The notes beneath the pieces are model-generated. The model saw only the letters and a list, made by a program, of their open reading frames with translations, ran no database searches and was not told the origin of the DNA. DNA of 64,000 nucleotides from Ferruginibacter sp. (GTDB taxonomy: Bacteria > Bacteroidota > Bacteroidia > Chitinophagales > Chitinophagaceae), in contig JAGOAX010000007.1 in the NCBI GenBank assembly GCA_017983695.1, forward strand, positions 1 through 64,000, in the 5' to 3' direction. Position numbers and translations under genes: made by a program. Positions within the stretch are counted from its first letter, which is position 1, and every line of letters begins with the position of its first letter. Positions 15,882 through 24,989 of the stretch are shown piece by piece.

Positions 15882-17588
15882 TCACTTTCCGGCAAAGTAC
15901 TTTTCTCTAAGCACTTTATCTTCTCCGTAAATATCATCATAAAATTTTATTTTTCCATCTTTTCCTTCACAGCTGAAATAACGGATATAGAGTGGTATCT
16001 TATTTTTTACATCAATCCGGTGACGCTCTTTATTTGCAATCCAGTTTTTTATTGAATCGGTATTATACCTGAGTGTATCGGACGGCCGCTTATTAGCACT
16101 ATCATTTCTTACAATATAAAATGCCAGCTTTTCCCATTCCTGCACTCGAACACAACCATGGCTTAATGCCCTTGAAGCATTTTTAAATAAATAACGCTGG
16201 TTGGTATCGTGCAGGTAAACCGCATAAGGATTATTAAAATTAAATTTAAAAATACCCAACGCATTATTATCGCCGCTGCCCTGCATCACCTTATATGGAA
16301 TACCCTTTGTGTACTTACTCCAGTTTACGCTATACGCATCAATTGTTTCACCTTTTCCGTTTACTAATTTTAAACCAAGCTTTGCCAGGTAACCCGGGTT
16401 ATTTTTTAATTTAGGGAGGTATTGTTTCGAAATAATACTGGTAGGCACCGTCCAGGTAGGATAGGTTATCATATCTGTTATTGCGCTGTTCAATAAAGGC
16501 GTTCGTGTTTCAGGTTTACCACAAATCACTTTCGATTCCAGGGCAATAGTATCACTGTCTATCACCCATAAATAATAACCCGGCAGGTTTACCCAAATAT
16601 ATTTTTCCGGCATTTTTTCCGGTAACTGTTTATACCTGTCGAGTGTTATGGCTATTCTTTTAAACCGCTCTACATCGCTTGTATTTATTATTTTTATTAA
16701 TGAAGTTGAAATTTTTCCATCTGCCTTTAAGCCTTTTTGCTTTTGGTATTTTTTTACAGCTTCGTTTAATTGTGCCGAATCGGGGAGTTTATTGGTAAAT
16801 GTTATTGCATTGCTTTCATTCAAGCGTTTTTGAAAGGTTTTAATAAAGAAAAGCGAATCTTTTGTATCGCCTTTTTTATAAGGATAAGTTACATAAGTGT
16901 AAGTACGCCTATCCATACTATCTAAAAATCTTTTTATCCCTTTTTTTAAATCCCAATAACCTTTATGTACGGGCTGTACAGCATTTAATACCGCTGTGAA
17001 TTGTTTTGTTTCTATTAAACTATTCAGGTTGTGTATAAAAAAATCTTTGCCGGTAACAGAATCTTTATTGATGGTAATACTATCGGCTTGCAGGCGGCCT
17101 TGTTTTAAATCTTTAATTAAACGCATGAATGCATCAGTAAACATCAGGTCGGCCCTGGTCCATAAAGCTGCATCCATTCTTGCCAGTGAATCAGTATCTA
17201 ATTTATTTTTTAATGCGTTTAAATTTTTAAAATGATAATCCTTAGGGAAAAGGCCTTCCAGTTCTGCGCTAGCAATAAGGGTATATAATGAATCGGCCAA
17301 TGGCTGCCATTTTTCTTTACTGCTCCATACCGGACCATAACCGGTGCTGCTGTAAAAATTATTTACAATGTCCGAAAGGTTAAGCCGGATACTGTCATCA
17401 ACTTTCCCTGTATTATTAATAGCAAATTCCAGCACAGCTTTAATATTTTCTGCAGCTTTTTTATCCATGTGTTCCGGATCCTCTACTATTTGTTTATCCG
17501 CAGGCGTACTGCTGCTGTTACAGGATAATATGAACAGGCATAAAATAATAACTGTGATCTGTAAATAAGGGTTTCTGGTGTATAGCAT
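15882..17588 (-). CDS. L,D-transpeptidase lipoprotein (YkuD/YcbB type)
   Basis: 568 residues. N-terminal lipoprotein signal with LFILSC lipobox, a scaffold-like region with YGPVWSSKEKWQPLADSLY, a putative peptidoglycan-binding domain (about 250-310, KYQKQKGLKADGKISTSLI), and a YkuD catalytic domain with ALSHGCVRVQEWEKLAFYIV around residue 476, where the Cys is the nucleophile. It forms 3-3 or Lpp-type crosslinks in peptidoglycan. ATG at 17586-17588 is used rather than the TTG at 17600. It is divergent from the dipeptidase gene and upstream of rlpA. Confidence 0.92.
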   Translation of the reverse strand: MLYTRNPYLQITVIILCLFILSCNSSSTPADKQIVEDPEHMDKKAAENIKAVLEFAINNTGKVDDSIRLNLSDIVNNFYSSTGYGPVWSSKEKWQPLADSLYTLIASAELEGLFPKDYHFKNLNALKNKLDTDSLARMDAALWTRADLMFTDAFMRLIKDLKQGRLQADSITINKDSVTGKDFFIHNLNSLIETKQFTAVLNAVQPVHKGYWDLKKGIKRFLDSMDRRTYTYVTYPYKKGDTKDSLFFIKTFQKRLNESNAITFTNKLPDSAQLNEAVKKYQKQKGLKADGKISTSLIKIINTSDVERFKRIAITLDRYKQLPEKMPEKYIWVNLPGYYLWVIDSDTIALESKVICGKPETRTPLLNSAITDMITYPTWTVPTSIISKQYLPKLKNNPGYLAKLGLKLVNGKGETIDAYSVNWSKYTKGIPYKVMQGSGDNNALGIFKFNFNNPYAVYLHDTNQRYLFKNASRALSHGCVRVQEWEKLAFYIVRNDSANKRPSDTLRYNTDSIKNWIANKERHRIDVKNKIPLYIRYFSCEGKDGKIKFYDDIYGEDKVLREKYFAGK

Positions 17589-17657
17589 ATATCGGGTCAA
17601 AAAATTTGTAACTTGAAGGGCAGTTTAGTTTTTATTGAGGACTATAGCGTAAAGATT

Positions 17658-18398
17658 ATGAACAAGATAATACATAGCATTCAATTATCGTTAATTTACA
17701 GTGTTGTTTTTTTATTAACACCGCTTGTTGCTGCTGCACAGGATAGTACGTTAAATAAATACGGGCTATGGGTAATCAGCAAAGCAAAACAGTTGCAAAA
17801 AACCGTACTGCAAAACCCGGCAAAACAAATGATGGATATTAAAAATAATATCCCGAATATAGTTTTGGACTTACGCTATGCAGGCACTAATAATTTTATG
17901 CACAAAAAATTATACCCTGCAATTACCACTACTTATTTACGCAGGCCTGCTGCAGATTCGCTTAAAGCAATTCAAAAGCAATTAAACCAATCGGGTTTTG
18001 GTTTAAAAATATTTGATGCTTACCGTCCGTATGCGGTAACAGAAAAAATGTGGGAGCCTGTGCAGGATGACCGATATGCTGCAGACCCAAAAAAAGGCAG
18101 TGGGCATAACCGTGGTGTGGCAGTTGATGTTACCATCATCAACCTTACAACAAAAGAAGAGCTGGATATGGGAACGGGCTTTGATAGTTTTAGTGATACT
18201 GCTCATCATACATTTAATAATTTACCTGAAGAAATTTTACAAAACCGGCTGTTGCTGAAAACAGTAATGGAACAACATGGGTTTAAAGCATTGGACACCG
18301 AATGGTGGCATTACAGTTTACCCAATGCAAAAGATTTTGAACTGCTGAACATTCCATTTGATGCTTTTATAATAAAAGAAAAAATTAAAAAAAATTAA
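17658..18398 (+). CDS. D-alanyl-D-alanine dipeptidase (VanX-type, M15D)
   Basis: 246 residues with a signal peptide (IYSVVFLLTPLVAAAQ). The zinc-peptidase motifs are FDAYRPYAV, SGHNRGVAVDVTI (metal His and Asp) and EWWHY (catalytic Glu and metal His), as in VanX/DdpX. It is predicted to hydrolyse D-Ala-D-Ala in the periplasm, probably for peptidoglycan recycling; no vanHA genes are near, so glycopeptide resistance is not implied. ATG at 17658 fits the signal peptide better than the TTG at 17613. It lies 10 nt upstream of the DinB-like gene, likely an operon. Confidence 0.9.
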   Translation: MNKIIHSIQLSLIYSVVFLLTPLVAAAQDSTLNKYGLWVISKAKQLQKTVLQNPAKQMMDIKNNIPNIVLDLRYAGTNNFMHKKLYPAITTTYLRRPAADSLKAIQKQLNQSGFGLKIFDAYRPYAVTEKMWEPVQDDRYAADPKKGSGHNRGVAVDVTIINLTTKEELDMGTGFDSFSDTAHHTFNNLPEEILQNRLLLKTVMEQHGFKALDTEWWHYSLPNAKDFELLNIPFDAFIIKEKIKKN

Positions 18399-18408
18399 AC
18401 TCCTGTCA

Positions 18409-18852
18409 ATGCTAAAAGAAACGCTGATTGAATTATTTGAAAGAGACCTGAACAGATTAATAACAGAAATAAATTTATATAAAGACGAAGATAATTTATG
18501 GCTGATAGAAAAAGGCATCAGCAATTCTGCCGGTAACCTTACGCTGCATTTACTGGACAATTTAAATCATTTTATTGGTGCCACACTTGGGCATACCGGC
18601 TATGTACGCCGCCGTGAAGATGAATTTAAATTAAAAAATATTCCCCGGGCAGACCTTGTTACTAATATTGAAAATTGTATCCTGATAGTAAAAACGACTT
18701 TACACAAATTAAGTGCTGAAGGTTTTGAAAAATATTTTCCGGTAGAAGTATTCGGAAAGGTTTCGAAAACAGATTTTATACTCACACACTTAACAACACA
18801 TTTAACCTATCACCTGGGGCAGATCAATTATCACCGGAGATTACTGGACTAA
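18409..18852 (+). CDS. DinB-like (DUF1572-type) metal-binding four-helix protein
   Basis: 147 residues, cytoplasmic. The His residues in LTLHLLDNLNHFIG and in HLTTHLTYHLGQINYHRR fit the DinB/YfiT four-helix-bundle metal site. Members include thiol-dependent S-transferases; the substrate here is unknown. Its stop codon overlaps the stop codon of the convergent aroC by 4 bp, so there is no room for a terminator between the genes. Confidence 0.82.
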   Translation: MLKETLIELFERDLNRLITEINLYKDEDNLWLIEKGISNSAGNLTLHLLDNLNHFIGATLGHTGYVRRREDEFKLKNIPRADLVTNIENCILIVKTTLHKLSAEGFEKYFPVEVFGKVSKTDFILTHLTTHLTYHLGQINYHRRLLD

Positions 18853-19844
18853 GCAATTACTCTTTTAATATGTTGCGACAGTAACATAAAATCAGCAATT
18901 ACCAATGCTGTTACCGCTTCTACAATAACAGGGGCTCTTAATGCCACACAAAGATCATGTCTTCCTTTAATAGAAAAATCTTCTGTTGTTCCTGTATCCC
19001 AGTTTAAACTGTTTTGTATTTTGGGGGTGGATGATGTGGGTTTTACTGCTAAACGAAATACTAATTCGTTGCCATTACTAATGCCGCCTACTATTCCTCC
19101 TGCATGATTAGTTCTTGTTTGTCCTTCCATATTTTCAATAGCATCATTATGCTGGCTGCCAAACATTTTTGCTGCAGCAAAGCCGGTACCAAATTCAACA
19201 CCACGTACTGCAGGAATTGCAAAAAGTATATGTGATAACACTGACTCTACAGAGTCAAAATAAGGTTCGCCCAAACCAATTGGCAGTCCGTTTACTTTAC
19301 ATTCAATAATACCGCCTACAGAATCTTTTGCATCAATTCCCTTTTGCAAACCTTTTTCAAGATCGTTTTCACCTGCTATTTCGGTAACAGTTGCATTAAA
19401 CTTTATTGCCGGCATCAGTTTTTTTGCAATAGCGCCTGCTGCAACAATACCTGTTGTAAGCCTTGCACTAAAATGCCCGCCACCACGGTAATCTTCATTA
19501 CCCCCAAATTTTTGATGCGCCACCCAATCAGCATGTCCGGGACGTGGAATGCTTCTTTGTTTATTATAATCTTCGCTTCTTGTATTTTTATTCTCAAATA
19601 AAATAGTAATCGGGAAACCGGTTGTTTTTCCATTAAATATGCCCGACTTAAAAATCGGATAATCTTCTTCCTGCCTTGGCGTAGCGCCTTTTTGTTTACC
19701 CCCTTTTCTTCTTTCCAAATCGGGTAACAAATCTTCGGGTGTTAATGATAAACCAGCCGGGCAGCCATCAATAGTAATGCCTACACACTCGCCATGCGAT
19801 TCGCCAAAAATATGTACCCGTAAAATGCGCCCAAAAGAATTCAT
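18849..19844 (-). CDS. aroC: Chorismate synthase
   Basis: 331 residues. Converts 5-enolpyruvylshikimate-3-phosphate to chorismate using reduced FMN. Motifs: GESHGECVGITIDGCPAG, RPGHADWVAHQKFGGNEDYR, GGGHFSARLTTGIVAAGAIA, GGISNG. Near the C-terminus the family DPCVxPRAVPIVEA reads DLCVALRAPVIVEA, a deviation at two prolines. It is the last gene of the aromatic operon, 9 nt after aroA. Confidence 0.95.
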   Translation of the reverse strand: MNSFGRILRVHIFGESHGECVGITIDGCPAGLSLTPEDLLPDLERRKGGKQKGATPRQEEDYPIFKSGIFNGKTTGFPITILFENKNTRSEDYNKQRSIPRPGHADWVAHQKFGGNEDYRGGGHFSARLTTGIVAAGAIAKKLMPAIKFNATVTEIAGENDLEKGLQKGIDAKDSVGGIIECKVNGLPIGLGEPYFDSVESVLSHILFAIPAVRGVEFGTGFAAAKMFGSQHNDAIENMEGQTRTNHAGGIVGGISNGNELVFRLAVKPTSSTPKIQNSLNWDTGTTEDFSIKGRHDLCVALRAPVIVEAVTALVIADFMLLSQHIKRVIA

Positions 19845-19853
19845 CGTAAAAAT

Positions 19854-21149
19854 TTAATTTATTAAAGATACATCAGCATTTAATAATTGTAAGTGTTCAT
19901 AAAAATCGGGGTAGGATTTATTAATAGCCTCTGCCTCTTCAATTGCAGTTTCGCCAACTGCATTTAATGCAGCAACAGCACAAGCCATGGCAATACGGTG
20001 ATCGTGGCGGGAATGTACTGCTGCACCCTTTAAACCCTGTCCGCCTTTTATCATCATCAGATCATCCTGCAAAATAATCTCCACGCCCATTTTTGCAAAT
20101 TCTTCCTGTAAAGTTAATCCCCTGTTACTTTCTTTATGTGCCAAACGGCTAACGCCTTCAATAACAGATGTGCCATTGCAATAAGCAGCTAAAGCTACTA
20201 AAGGAGGAAAAAGGTCCGGACAATCTGTTGCATTAAAATGAAAAGGTTTTAACGCAGTTAATCCTGTTACCGGTGGAGCAATCTCAATTTGTTTTTCTTC
20301 AATTGAAATGGTGGCTCCACCTGCAATGATAGCTTGTAAAATTGCTTTGTCTGCCTGTGTAGAAAACGGATCTAATCCTTTCACCACAATCTTTCCTGCA
20401 ATGGCACCTGCTACCAATAAAAATGCACCACCACTCCAGTCACCTTCAACTGTATAGTTAATTGGTTGATTGGTTAATTGGTTGATTGGTTTGATGGTGA
20501 AAGATTCGTAATTATTGTTTGCTACGTTGTAACCAAAATATTTCATCACCTGTAAAGTAAGGTCGATATACGGTTTGCTTTTTAAATTAATTACCGTGAT
20601 AGTTACCGGTTGTGTTGCAGCCTTTGCAAACGCAAACAATAAGCCTGTTAAGAATTGAGAGCTGAGTGAGCCATCGATAGTAATATCTTTTGGCTGCAAC
20701 GGCCCTTTAATTTTTATAGGCAACATCCCTTTATTAGACTCCACTTCTATATTAAGTTGCGGAAATATTTCATCAAAAAAATCCATTGGACGCTTCAATA
20801 AACTTCCGGTGCCATTAATAGTGATTGATTGATTGCTTAATGCAGCAATCGGTGTAAACATTCTTATAGACAATCCGCTTTCGCCACAGTTGATACCCCC
20901 ATCCCCTAAAGGGGTGAAATTATTGTTACTGTTTACTAATAAACTTCCATCTTCTTGTAATGAAACAGACGCACCTAATTTCTGTATGATATCCAGCGCT
21001 GCTAAATCATCATTACTTTTTCCGGGATTGCTGATAACCGTTTTTCCATTATGGAGCAAAGCTGCAGCACAGGCTCTTTGCATAGAACTTTTGCTGGTGG
21101 GTGCAGTAAGTATTCCTTTTATTGCTGAGGGTTTTATTACAACTTTCAC
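19854..21149 (-). CDS. aroA: 3-phosphoshikimate 1-carboxyvinyltransferase (EPSP synthase)
   Basis: 431 residues. Transfers enolpyruvate from PEP to shikimate-3-phosphate. Motifs: APTSKSSMQRACAAALL, GESGLSIRMF, SSQFLTGLLFA, EGDWSGGAF, DCPDLFPPL, HDHRIAMA. Two short segments are repeat-derived: residues about 77-86 (FTPLGDGG) come from a REP-like copy at 20895-20919, and residues 220-231 (KPINQLTNQPIN) from a TTGGTTGATTGG tandem repeat at 20462-20496. Both keep the frame and lie in linkers between conserved motifs. The start codon overlaps the aroB stop by one base. Confidence 0.95.
   Translation of the reverse strand: MKVVIKPSAIKGILTAPTSKSSMQRACAAALLHNGKTVISNPGKSNDDLAALDIIQKLGASVSLQEDGSLLVNSNNNFTPLGDGGINCGESGLSIRMFTPIAALSNQSITINGTGSLLKRPMDFFDEIFPQLNIEVESNKGMLPIKIKGPLQPKDITIDGSLSSQFLTGLLFAFAKAATQPVTITVINLKSKPYIDLTLQVMKYFGYNVANNNYESFTIKPINQLTNQPINYTVEGDWSGGAFLLVAGAIAGKIVVKGLDPFSTQADKAILQAIIAGGATISIEEKQIEIAPPVTGLTALKPFHFNATDCPDLFPPLVALAAYCNGTSVIEGVSRLAHKESNRGLTLQEEFAKMGVEIILQDDLMMIKGGQGLKGAAVHSRHDHRIAMACAVAALNAVGETAIEEAEAINKSYPDFYEHLQLLNADVSLIN
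20462..20496. repeat. TTGGTTGAT-type simple repeat, in frame inside aroA
   Basis: Four near-copies of (A)TTGGTT separated by GA, AA and GA. Translated on the minus strand as PINQLTNQPIN, just before the conserved EGDWSGGAF motif. Confidence 0.7.
20895..20919 (-). repeat. REP-like repeat copy 6, in frame inside aroA
   Basis: Minus strand: TTCACCCCTTTAGGGGATGG then GGGT, the same core palindrome as other copies. It encodes FTPLGDGG directly before the conserved NCGESGLSIR. Confidence 0.7.
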
Positions 21150-22177
21150 TATAATATTTCTTTTAAATGTTGATGCAATGCATCCAGTTCAACAGGTTTA
21201 ATAACTGCCTCACCAATCTTATTCAGCAGGATAAAATTCATCGCATTCTTATCCCGTTTTTTATCCATTTTTAAAATCTCAAATACTTTTTGGTAATCCG
21301 TTTCCACTTTTACCGGCAAATGATATTTAGCCAGCAGCGCAACAATTTTTTTTGTTTCATTAAGATCAAATCCATTTAACTGTTGCGATAAATTACATGC
21401 CAGCACCATACCAATACTTATGGCATGGCCATGCAGCAGCTGGTGCATATTTTCTATGGCATGCCCGATGGTATGGCCAAAGTTCAGCAGCTTTCTTTCG
21501 CCCTGTTCAAATTCATCTGCAACAACAACAGTTGTTTTTATGATCACATTCCGCTCAATCAATCCGGCCAGTAATGTATCATCAGTTTTAAAATCATGCA
21601 GCGTAAATTTTTCCAGTAAGGAAAACAGCGCAGCATCTTTTATACAGGCATGTTTTATGATTTCTGCAAAGCCATTTACCCATTGTTCATCAGGCAGGGT
21701 TTTAAGCATCGAATAATCAAACAATAAAAACTCCGGCTGCTTTATAAGGCCAACTAAATTTTTATATACGCCAACATCCACACCGTTCTTACCACCAATC
21801 GATGCATCCACCATTGATAAAATTGTAGTTGGTACAAAACCAAATTTCAATCCTCTCATATAAATACTTGCTGCATAACCGGTAATATCTGTAACCACGC
21901 CGCCGCCAATACCTACAACAAAAGTTTTTCTGTCTGCTTCAAATTCTATCAACTGTTCTATAATATAATCTGCAGCAGCTTGTTGCTTATGCTCTTCTCC
22001 TGCCTTTATTACTATTGTTTTCCAGCCTTCAAATTTTTGGTGCTGCAGTTGAAAAACGTTTTCATCAGTAATCAATACGGTATTTTCCTTTGGAACCAAT
22101 TGTTCCAAATAAGAAAACCCTGCATCAAAGTAATACGACACTTTTTTTTCTGAGAACCTATTTTCAACTTTGGTCAT
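21149..22177 (-). CDS. aroB: 3-dehydroquinate synthase
   Basis: 342 residues. Cyclises DAHP to 3-dehydroquinate with catalytic NAD and a metal ion. Motifs: GIGGGVVTDITGYAAS (NAD binding), PTTILSMVDASIGGKNGVDV, NGFAEIIKHACI, LNFGHTIGHAIE with metal-binding His residues, HGHAISIGM. Slightly shorter than the usual 350-360 residues but with all conserved blocks. It shares a base with aroA and lies 49 nt after the DAHP synthase gene. Confidence 0.95.
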   Translation of the reverse strand: MTKVENRFSEKKVSYYFDAGFSYLEQLVPKENTVLITDENVFQLQHQKFEGWKTIVIKAGEEHKQQAAADYIIEQLIEFEADRKTFVVGIGGGVVTDITGYAASIYMRGLKFGFVPTTILSMVDASIGGKNGVDVGVYKNLVGLIKQPEFLLFDYSMLKTLPDEQWVNGFAEIIKHACIKDAALFSLLEKFTLHDFKTDDTLLAGLIERNVIIKTTVVVADEFEQGERKLLNFGHTIGHAIENMHQLLHGHAISIGMVLACNLSQQLNGFDLNETKKIVALLAKYHLPVKVETDYQKVFEILKMDKKRDKNAMNFILLNKIGEAVIKPVELDALHQHLKEIL

Positions 22178-22226
22178 ATAAAATCTGTGTTAATCCGATT
22201 AATCAGCGTCATCAGGGTTCTATCCC

Positions 22227-23315
22227 TTAACTATTCATCACTTTATTCTGATGATTGATACTTTCCAGGTGAATAGCATCATAATACTTGGTAATAAATT
22301 CTTTACTTAACCCTAATTTATCGCCTTTTAAAAATGCTTTTTCTAAAATTTCATTCCAGCGGTTGGTTTGTAAAATAGTGATGTTATTATTCTTTTTGTA
22401 TTCACCGATCTTATCAGCAATCTTCATACGCTGGCCAAGTATGGTCATTAATTCATCATCAAGGTGGTTGATCTGTTCACGTAAGGTTGCCAGTGCTGTA
22501 ACAAATTCTTTTTCGTCGGTATTTTCATGACGCCATACTAAAGCATCCAGCATTTCTGCAAACTTTTCCGGTGTTATCTGTTGCTTGGCATCGCTCCATG
22601 CATTATCCGGATCGATATGGCTCTCCAGCATGATACCATCAAAATCAAGATCGATACTTTTTTGAGAAACTGATTGCAGTAAAGTTCTGTTACCACAAAT
22701 ATGAGAAGGATCGCAGATCAATGGCATATCCGGAAAACGGCGTTTCATTTCAATAGGCAAATGCCACATGGGTGCATTGCGGAATTCAGTATTACCGTAA
22801 GAAGAAAATCCACGGTGTATCATACCCACTTGTTTAATACCCACTTTTTGTAAACGTTCAATACCACCCGTCCACAATTCTAAATCAGGGTTGATGGGAT
22901 TTTTTATCAGCACCGGAATATCAACACCACGTAAAGCATCTGCTACTTCCTGCACACTAAAAGGATTTACAGTTGTTCTGGCTCCAATCCAAAGCATGTC
23001 CACATCAAACTGTAAAGCATCCTGCACATGTTTTGCAGTGGCTACTTCAACAGTAATCGGCATACCTGTAATTTTTTTAGCCTGTGCCAGCCATGGTAAA
23101 CCTTTGGTACCAATACCTTCAAACAACCCGGGTTTGGTACGTGGTTTCCAGATACCGGCACGTAACATATCCACCTTGCCTGTGTTTGCCAAACGGGTGG
23201 CAGTTGCTATAACCTGTTCTTCAGTTTCGGCGCTGCAGGGGCCACTGATAATTAATGGACGTTTGTTCCATTTTGTCTGCATTAAATCTTTCATCGATTG
23301 AGTTGCTGTTTGCAT
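22227..23315 (-). CDS. Bifunctional DAHP synthase (type I-beta) / chorismate mutase (type II)
   Basis: 362 residues. The N-terminal DAHP synthase domain (about 1-255; IISGPCSAETEEQV, MLRAGIWKPRTKPG, WIGARTTVNPF, MPLICDPSHICGNR) condenses PEP and erythrose-4-phosphate. The C-terminal AroQ-type chorismate mutase (about 265-355; LREQINHLDDELMTILGQRM and KIADKIGEYKK) makes prephenate. The fusion is known in Bacteroidota, where the mutase domain also gives feedback by prephenate or chorismate. It thus carries the first shikimate step and the branch to Phe/Tyr, matching its place in a Phe/Tyr-controlled operon. A REP-like repeat lies just upstream. Confidence 0.93.
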   Translation of the reverse strand: MQTATQSMKDLMQTKWNKRPLIISGPCSAETEEQVIATATRLANTGKVDMLRAGIWKPRTKPGLFEGIGTKGLPWLAQAKKITGMPITVEVATAKHVQDALQFDVDMLWIGARTTVNPFSVQEVADALRGVDIPVLIKNPINPDLELWTGGIERLQKVGIKQVGMIHRGFSSYGNTEFRNAPMWHLPIEMKRRFPDMPLICDPSHICGNRTLLQSVSQKSIDLDFDGIMLESHIDPDNAWSDAKQQITPEKFAEMLDALVWRHENTDEKEFVTALATLREQINHLDDELMTILGQRMKIADKIGEYKKNNNITILQTNRWNEILEKAFLKGDKLGLSKEFITKYYDAIHLESINHQNKVMNS

Positions 23316-23321
23316 GATTGT

Positions 23322-23355
23322 AAACCCCTATCCCCTGAAGGGGGAAATGTAGGAG
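23322..23355. repeat. REP-like repeat copy 7
   Basis: AAACCCCTATCCCCTGAAGG then GGGAAATGTAGGAG, in the 54-nt gap between the GNAT and DAHP synthase genes of the aromatic operon. Confidence 0.7.
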
Positions 23356-23369
23356 ATGATTTTTAATTA

Positions 23370-23837
23370 TTAAATAGTTTTTTTATTTCCAACATTAGCA
23401 ATCTTTTTTTGCCAAATATCTTTTGTCATTTCAAATTTTATTTCAGTCTTGCCATACATCCCTGCCTCCTTCCATCCCTGCTTTCTATAAAATTTTTCCG
23501 CTTTGGTACTTGCATCGGTACTTAACCAAACCGTTTCTTTTTGTTGAGTAAAATACCAGTCCATCATAGTATCGTGAAGTATTTTACCAATCCCATTCCC
23601 TTCAAAATCGGGATGTACAAATAATGCCCAGATATTATTGTCAATTAAATCGGCAATGGCAAACCCAATAATTGTACCATCATTTTCACAAACCCAGCCT
23701 TTTCCACGTAATGTTAAATACTCCACGCAATCTTTATCGGTAACCAGGCCGGGGTTACTTAAAACATTTTCTTTAACAGCGTTTCTTACCAGCTGTATTT
23801 GTTTAATATCGTTTGTTTGTGCTTCTCTGAAAATCAT
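23370..23837 (-). CDS. GNAT-family N-acetyltransferase
   Basis: 155 residues. The acetyl-CoA-binding core is visible as IWALFVHPDFEGNGIGKILH, with a later beta strand TVWLSTDASTKAEKFYRKQG and WKEAG. The substrate is not identifiable. It overlaps the small membrane protein gene by 4 bp and sits inside the aromatic operon, so it would be co-regulated by the attenuator upstream of pheA; whether it acts on aromatic compounds is unknown. Confidence 0.85.
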   Translation of the reverse strand: MIFREAQTNDIKQIQLVRNAVKENVLSNPGLVTDKDCVEYLTLRGKGWVCENDGTIIGFAIADLIDNNIWALFVHPDFEGNGIGKILHDTMMDWYFTQQKETVWLSTDASTKAEKFYRKQGWKEAGMYGKTEIKFEMTKDIWQKKIANVGNKKTI

Positions 23838-24139
23838 AGGCCCAATTTAAAAATCCCGTTTATAAAAAAAATTAAAAATATCAATACCGTCGAGATCAAG
23901 AACAATAAAAAAGCAATTTGTCTTAAATTAATAATTTTAGAAGCAATCTCTTTCGCTACTTTATCATTGTTTGTGTTTATAATTATCTTTAAATCTCTTT
24001 TTGCAGCATACCAACTCCAATTACTCACATATAAACTTTTATTTTCCAGTTGCTTTTTTAGTTTATACACTTTGATAGACAAAAGTATTTGAGTAAGTAC
24101 CATCCCGAAAAAAATTGTACCAACAATTACTGATAACAT
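23834..24139 (-). CDS. Small membrane protein of unknown function
   Basis: 101 residues with two membrane segments (about 1-22, LSVIVGTIFFGMVLTQILLS, and about 73-97, IAFLLFLISTVLIFLIFFIN) joined by a basic, soluble loop with a Trp pair (NWSWYAAKRDLK). It starts 7 nt after tyrA and overlaps the GNAT start by 4 bp (ATGA), which supports real translation. I know no family for it. Its membership in an aromatic biosynthesis operon might suggest transport or sensing, but nothing in the sequence shows that. Confidence 0.6.
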   Translation of the reverse strand: MLSVIVGTIFFGMVLTQILLSIKVYKLKKQLENKSLYVSNWSWYAAKRDLKIIINTNNDKVAKEIASKIINLRQIAFLLFLISTVLIFLIFFINGIFKLGL

Positions 24140-24146
24140 ATAAATT

Positions 24147-24989
24147 CTATTTCAAAATTCTTTTTATCTTATTTGCATTCTCCATCAATTCAATTAAATA
24201 CTCCATATTCTCTTTTTCCAAACTGGCTTTAAATTTTCTTAGCTGCGAAATGTGTTCATTCAATACATCCAGTACATTTTCTTTGTTCTGCATAAAGATA
24301 GGTGCCCACATGGCCGAATTACTTTTTGCCAAACGCACTGTACTTTCAAAACCTCCACCAGCCATTTCAAAAATGGCGTCTTCTTCTTTTTCTTTTTCCA
24401 ATACAGTATTGGCCAAAGCAAATGAAGTAATGTGTGAAATATGGCTTACATACGCCGCATGTACATCATGATTGGCAGCATCCATATAAATGATGTGCAT
24501 GTTTACTGCTTTGTAAATACCTTCCACCAGTTCTAAAGCAGCTGTACTGCTTTTTTCCTTTTCGCAGATCACACAGGCCCTTCCTGCAAAAGCGCCTCTT
24601 ACTGCCGCTTCCGGCCCACTATATTCTGTACCCCACATCGGATGCGATGCGACAAACTGCTTACGCATCGGGTGATCGCTCAGTGCTTCACATAATGCCG
24701 CCTTGGTTGAGCCAGCATCAACAACAACCTGTTTATCTGTTATCATATCCATTATCTGCTGCATTACCGGTATGGTAGCATCAACAGGTATGGATACATA
24801 AATAAAATCTGCCTGCTTTACCGCTTCTTCTAAAGGCAGGACTTCATCAATAATGCCCAATTCAATTGCTTTTGCAATACTTGCAGCAGAACGGCCGACA
24901 CCAATTATTTTTTTGGCAATACCTTTTTCTTTCAATGCCAACGCCATTGAGCCGCCAATTAAACCAACACCAACTATTGCAACATTCAT
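24147..24989 (-). CDS. tyrA: Prephenate dehydrogenase
   Basis: 280 residues. Oxidatively decarboxylates prephenate to 4-hydroxyphenylpyruvate for tyrosine. N-terminal NAD-binding motif GVGLIGGSMALAL, then DAGSTKAALCEAL, FVASHPMWGTEYSGPEAAV and a helical dimer domain with HDVHAAYVSHISHI. It lacks a C-terminal ACT domain, so tyrosine feedback may be weak and control may rest on transcription. It overlaps the aminotransferase stop by 4 bp. Confidence 0.93.
   Translation of the reverse strand: MNVAIVGVGLIGGSMALALKEKGIAKKIIGVGRSAASIAKAIELGIIDEVLPLEEAVKQADFIYVSIPVDATIPVMQQIMDMITDKQVVVDAGSTKAALCEALSDHPMRKQFVASHPMWGTEYSGPEAAVRGAFAGRACVICEKEKSSTAALELVEGIYKAVNMHIIYMDAANHDVHAAYVSHISHITSFALANTVLEKEKEEDAIFEMAGGGFESTVRLAKSNSAMWAPIFMQNKENVLDVLNEHISQLRKFKASLEKENMEYLIELMENANKIKRILK

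Noticed and set aside
17658..18398. Vancomycin-resistance gene cluster on account of the VanX-type dipeptidase
   Set aside because: No vanH, vanA or regulator genes; neighbours are cell-wall housekeeping genes, so recycling is the better reading.
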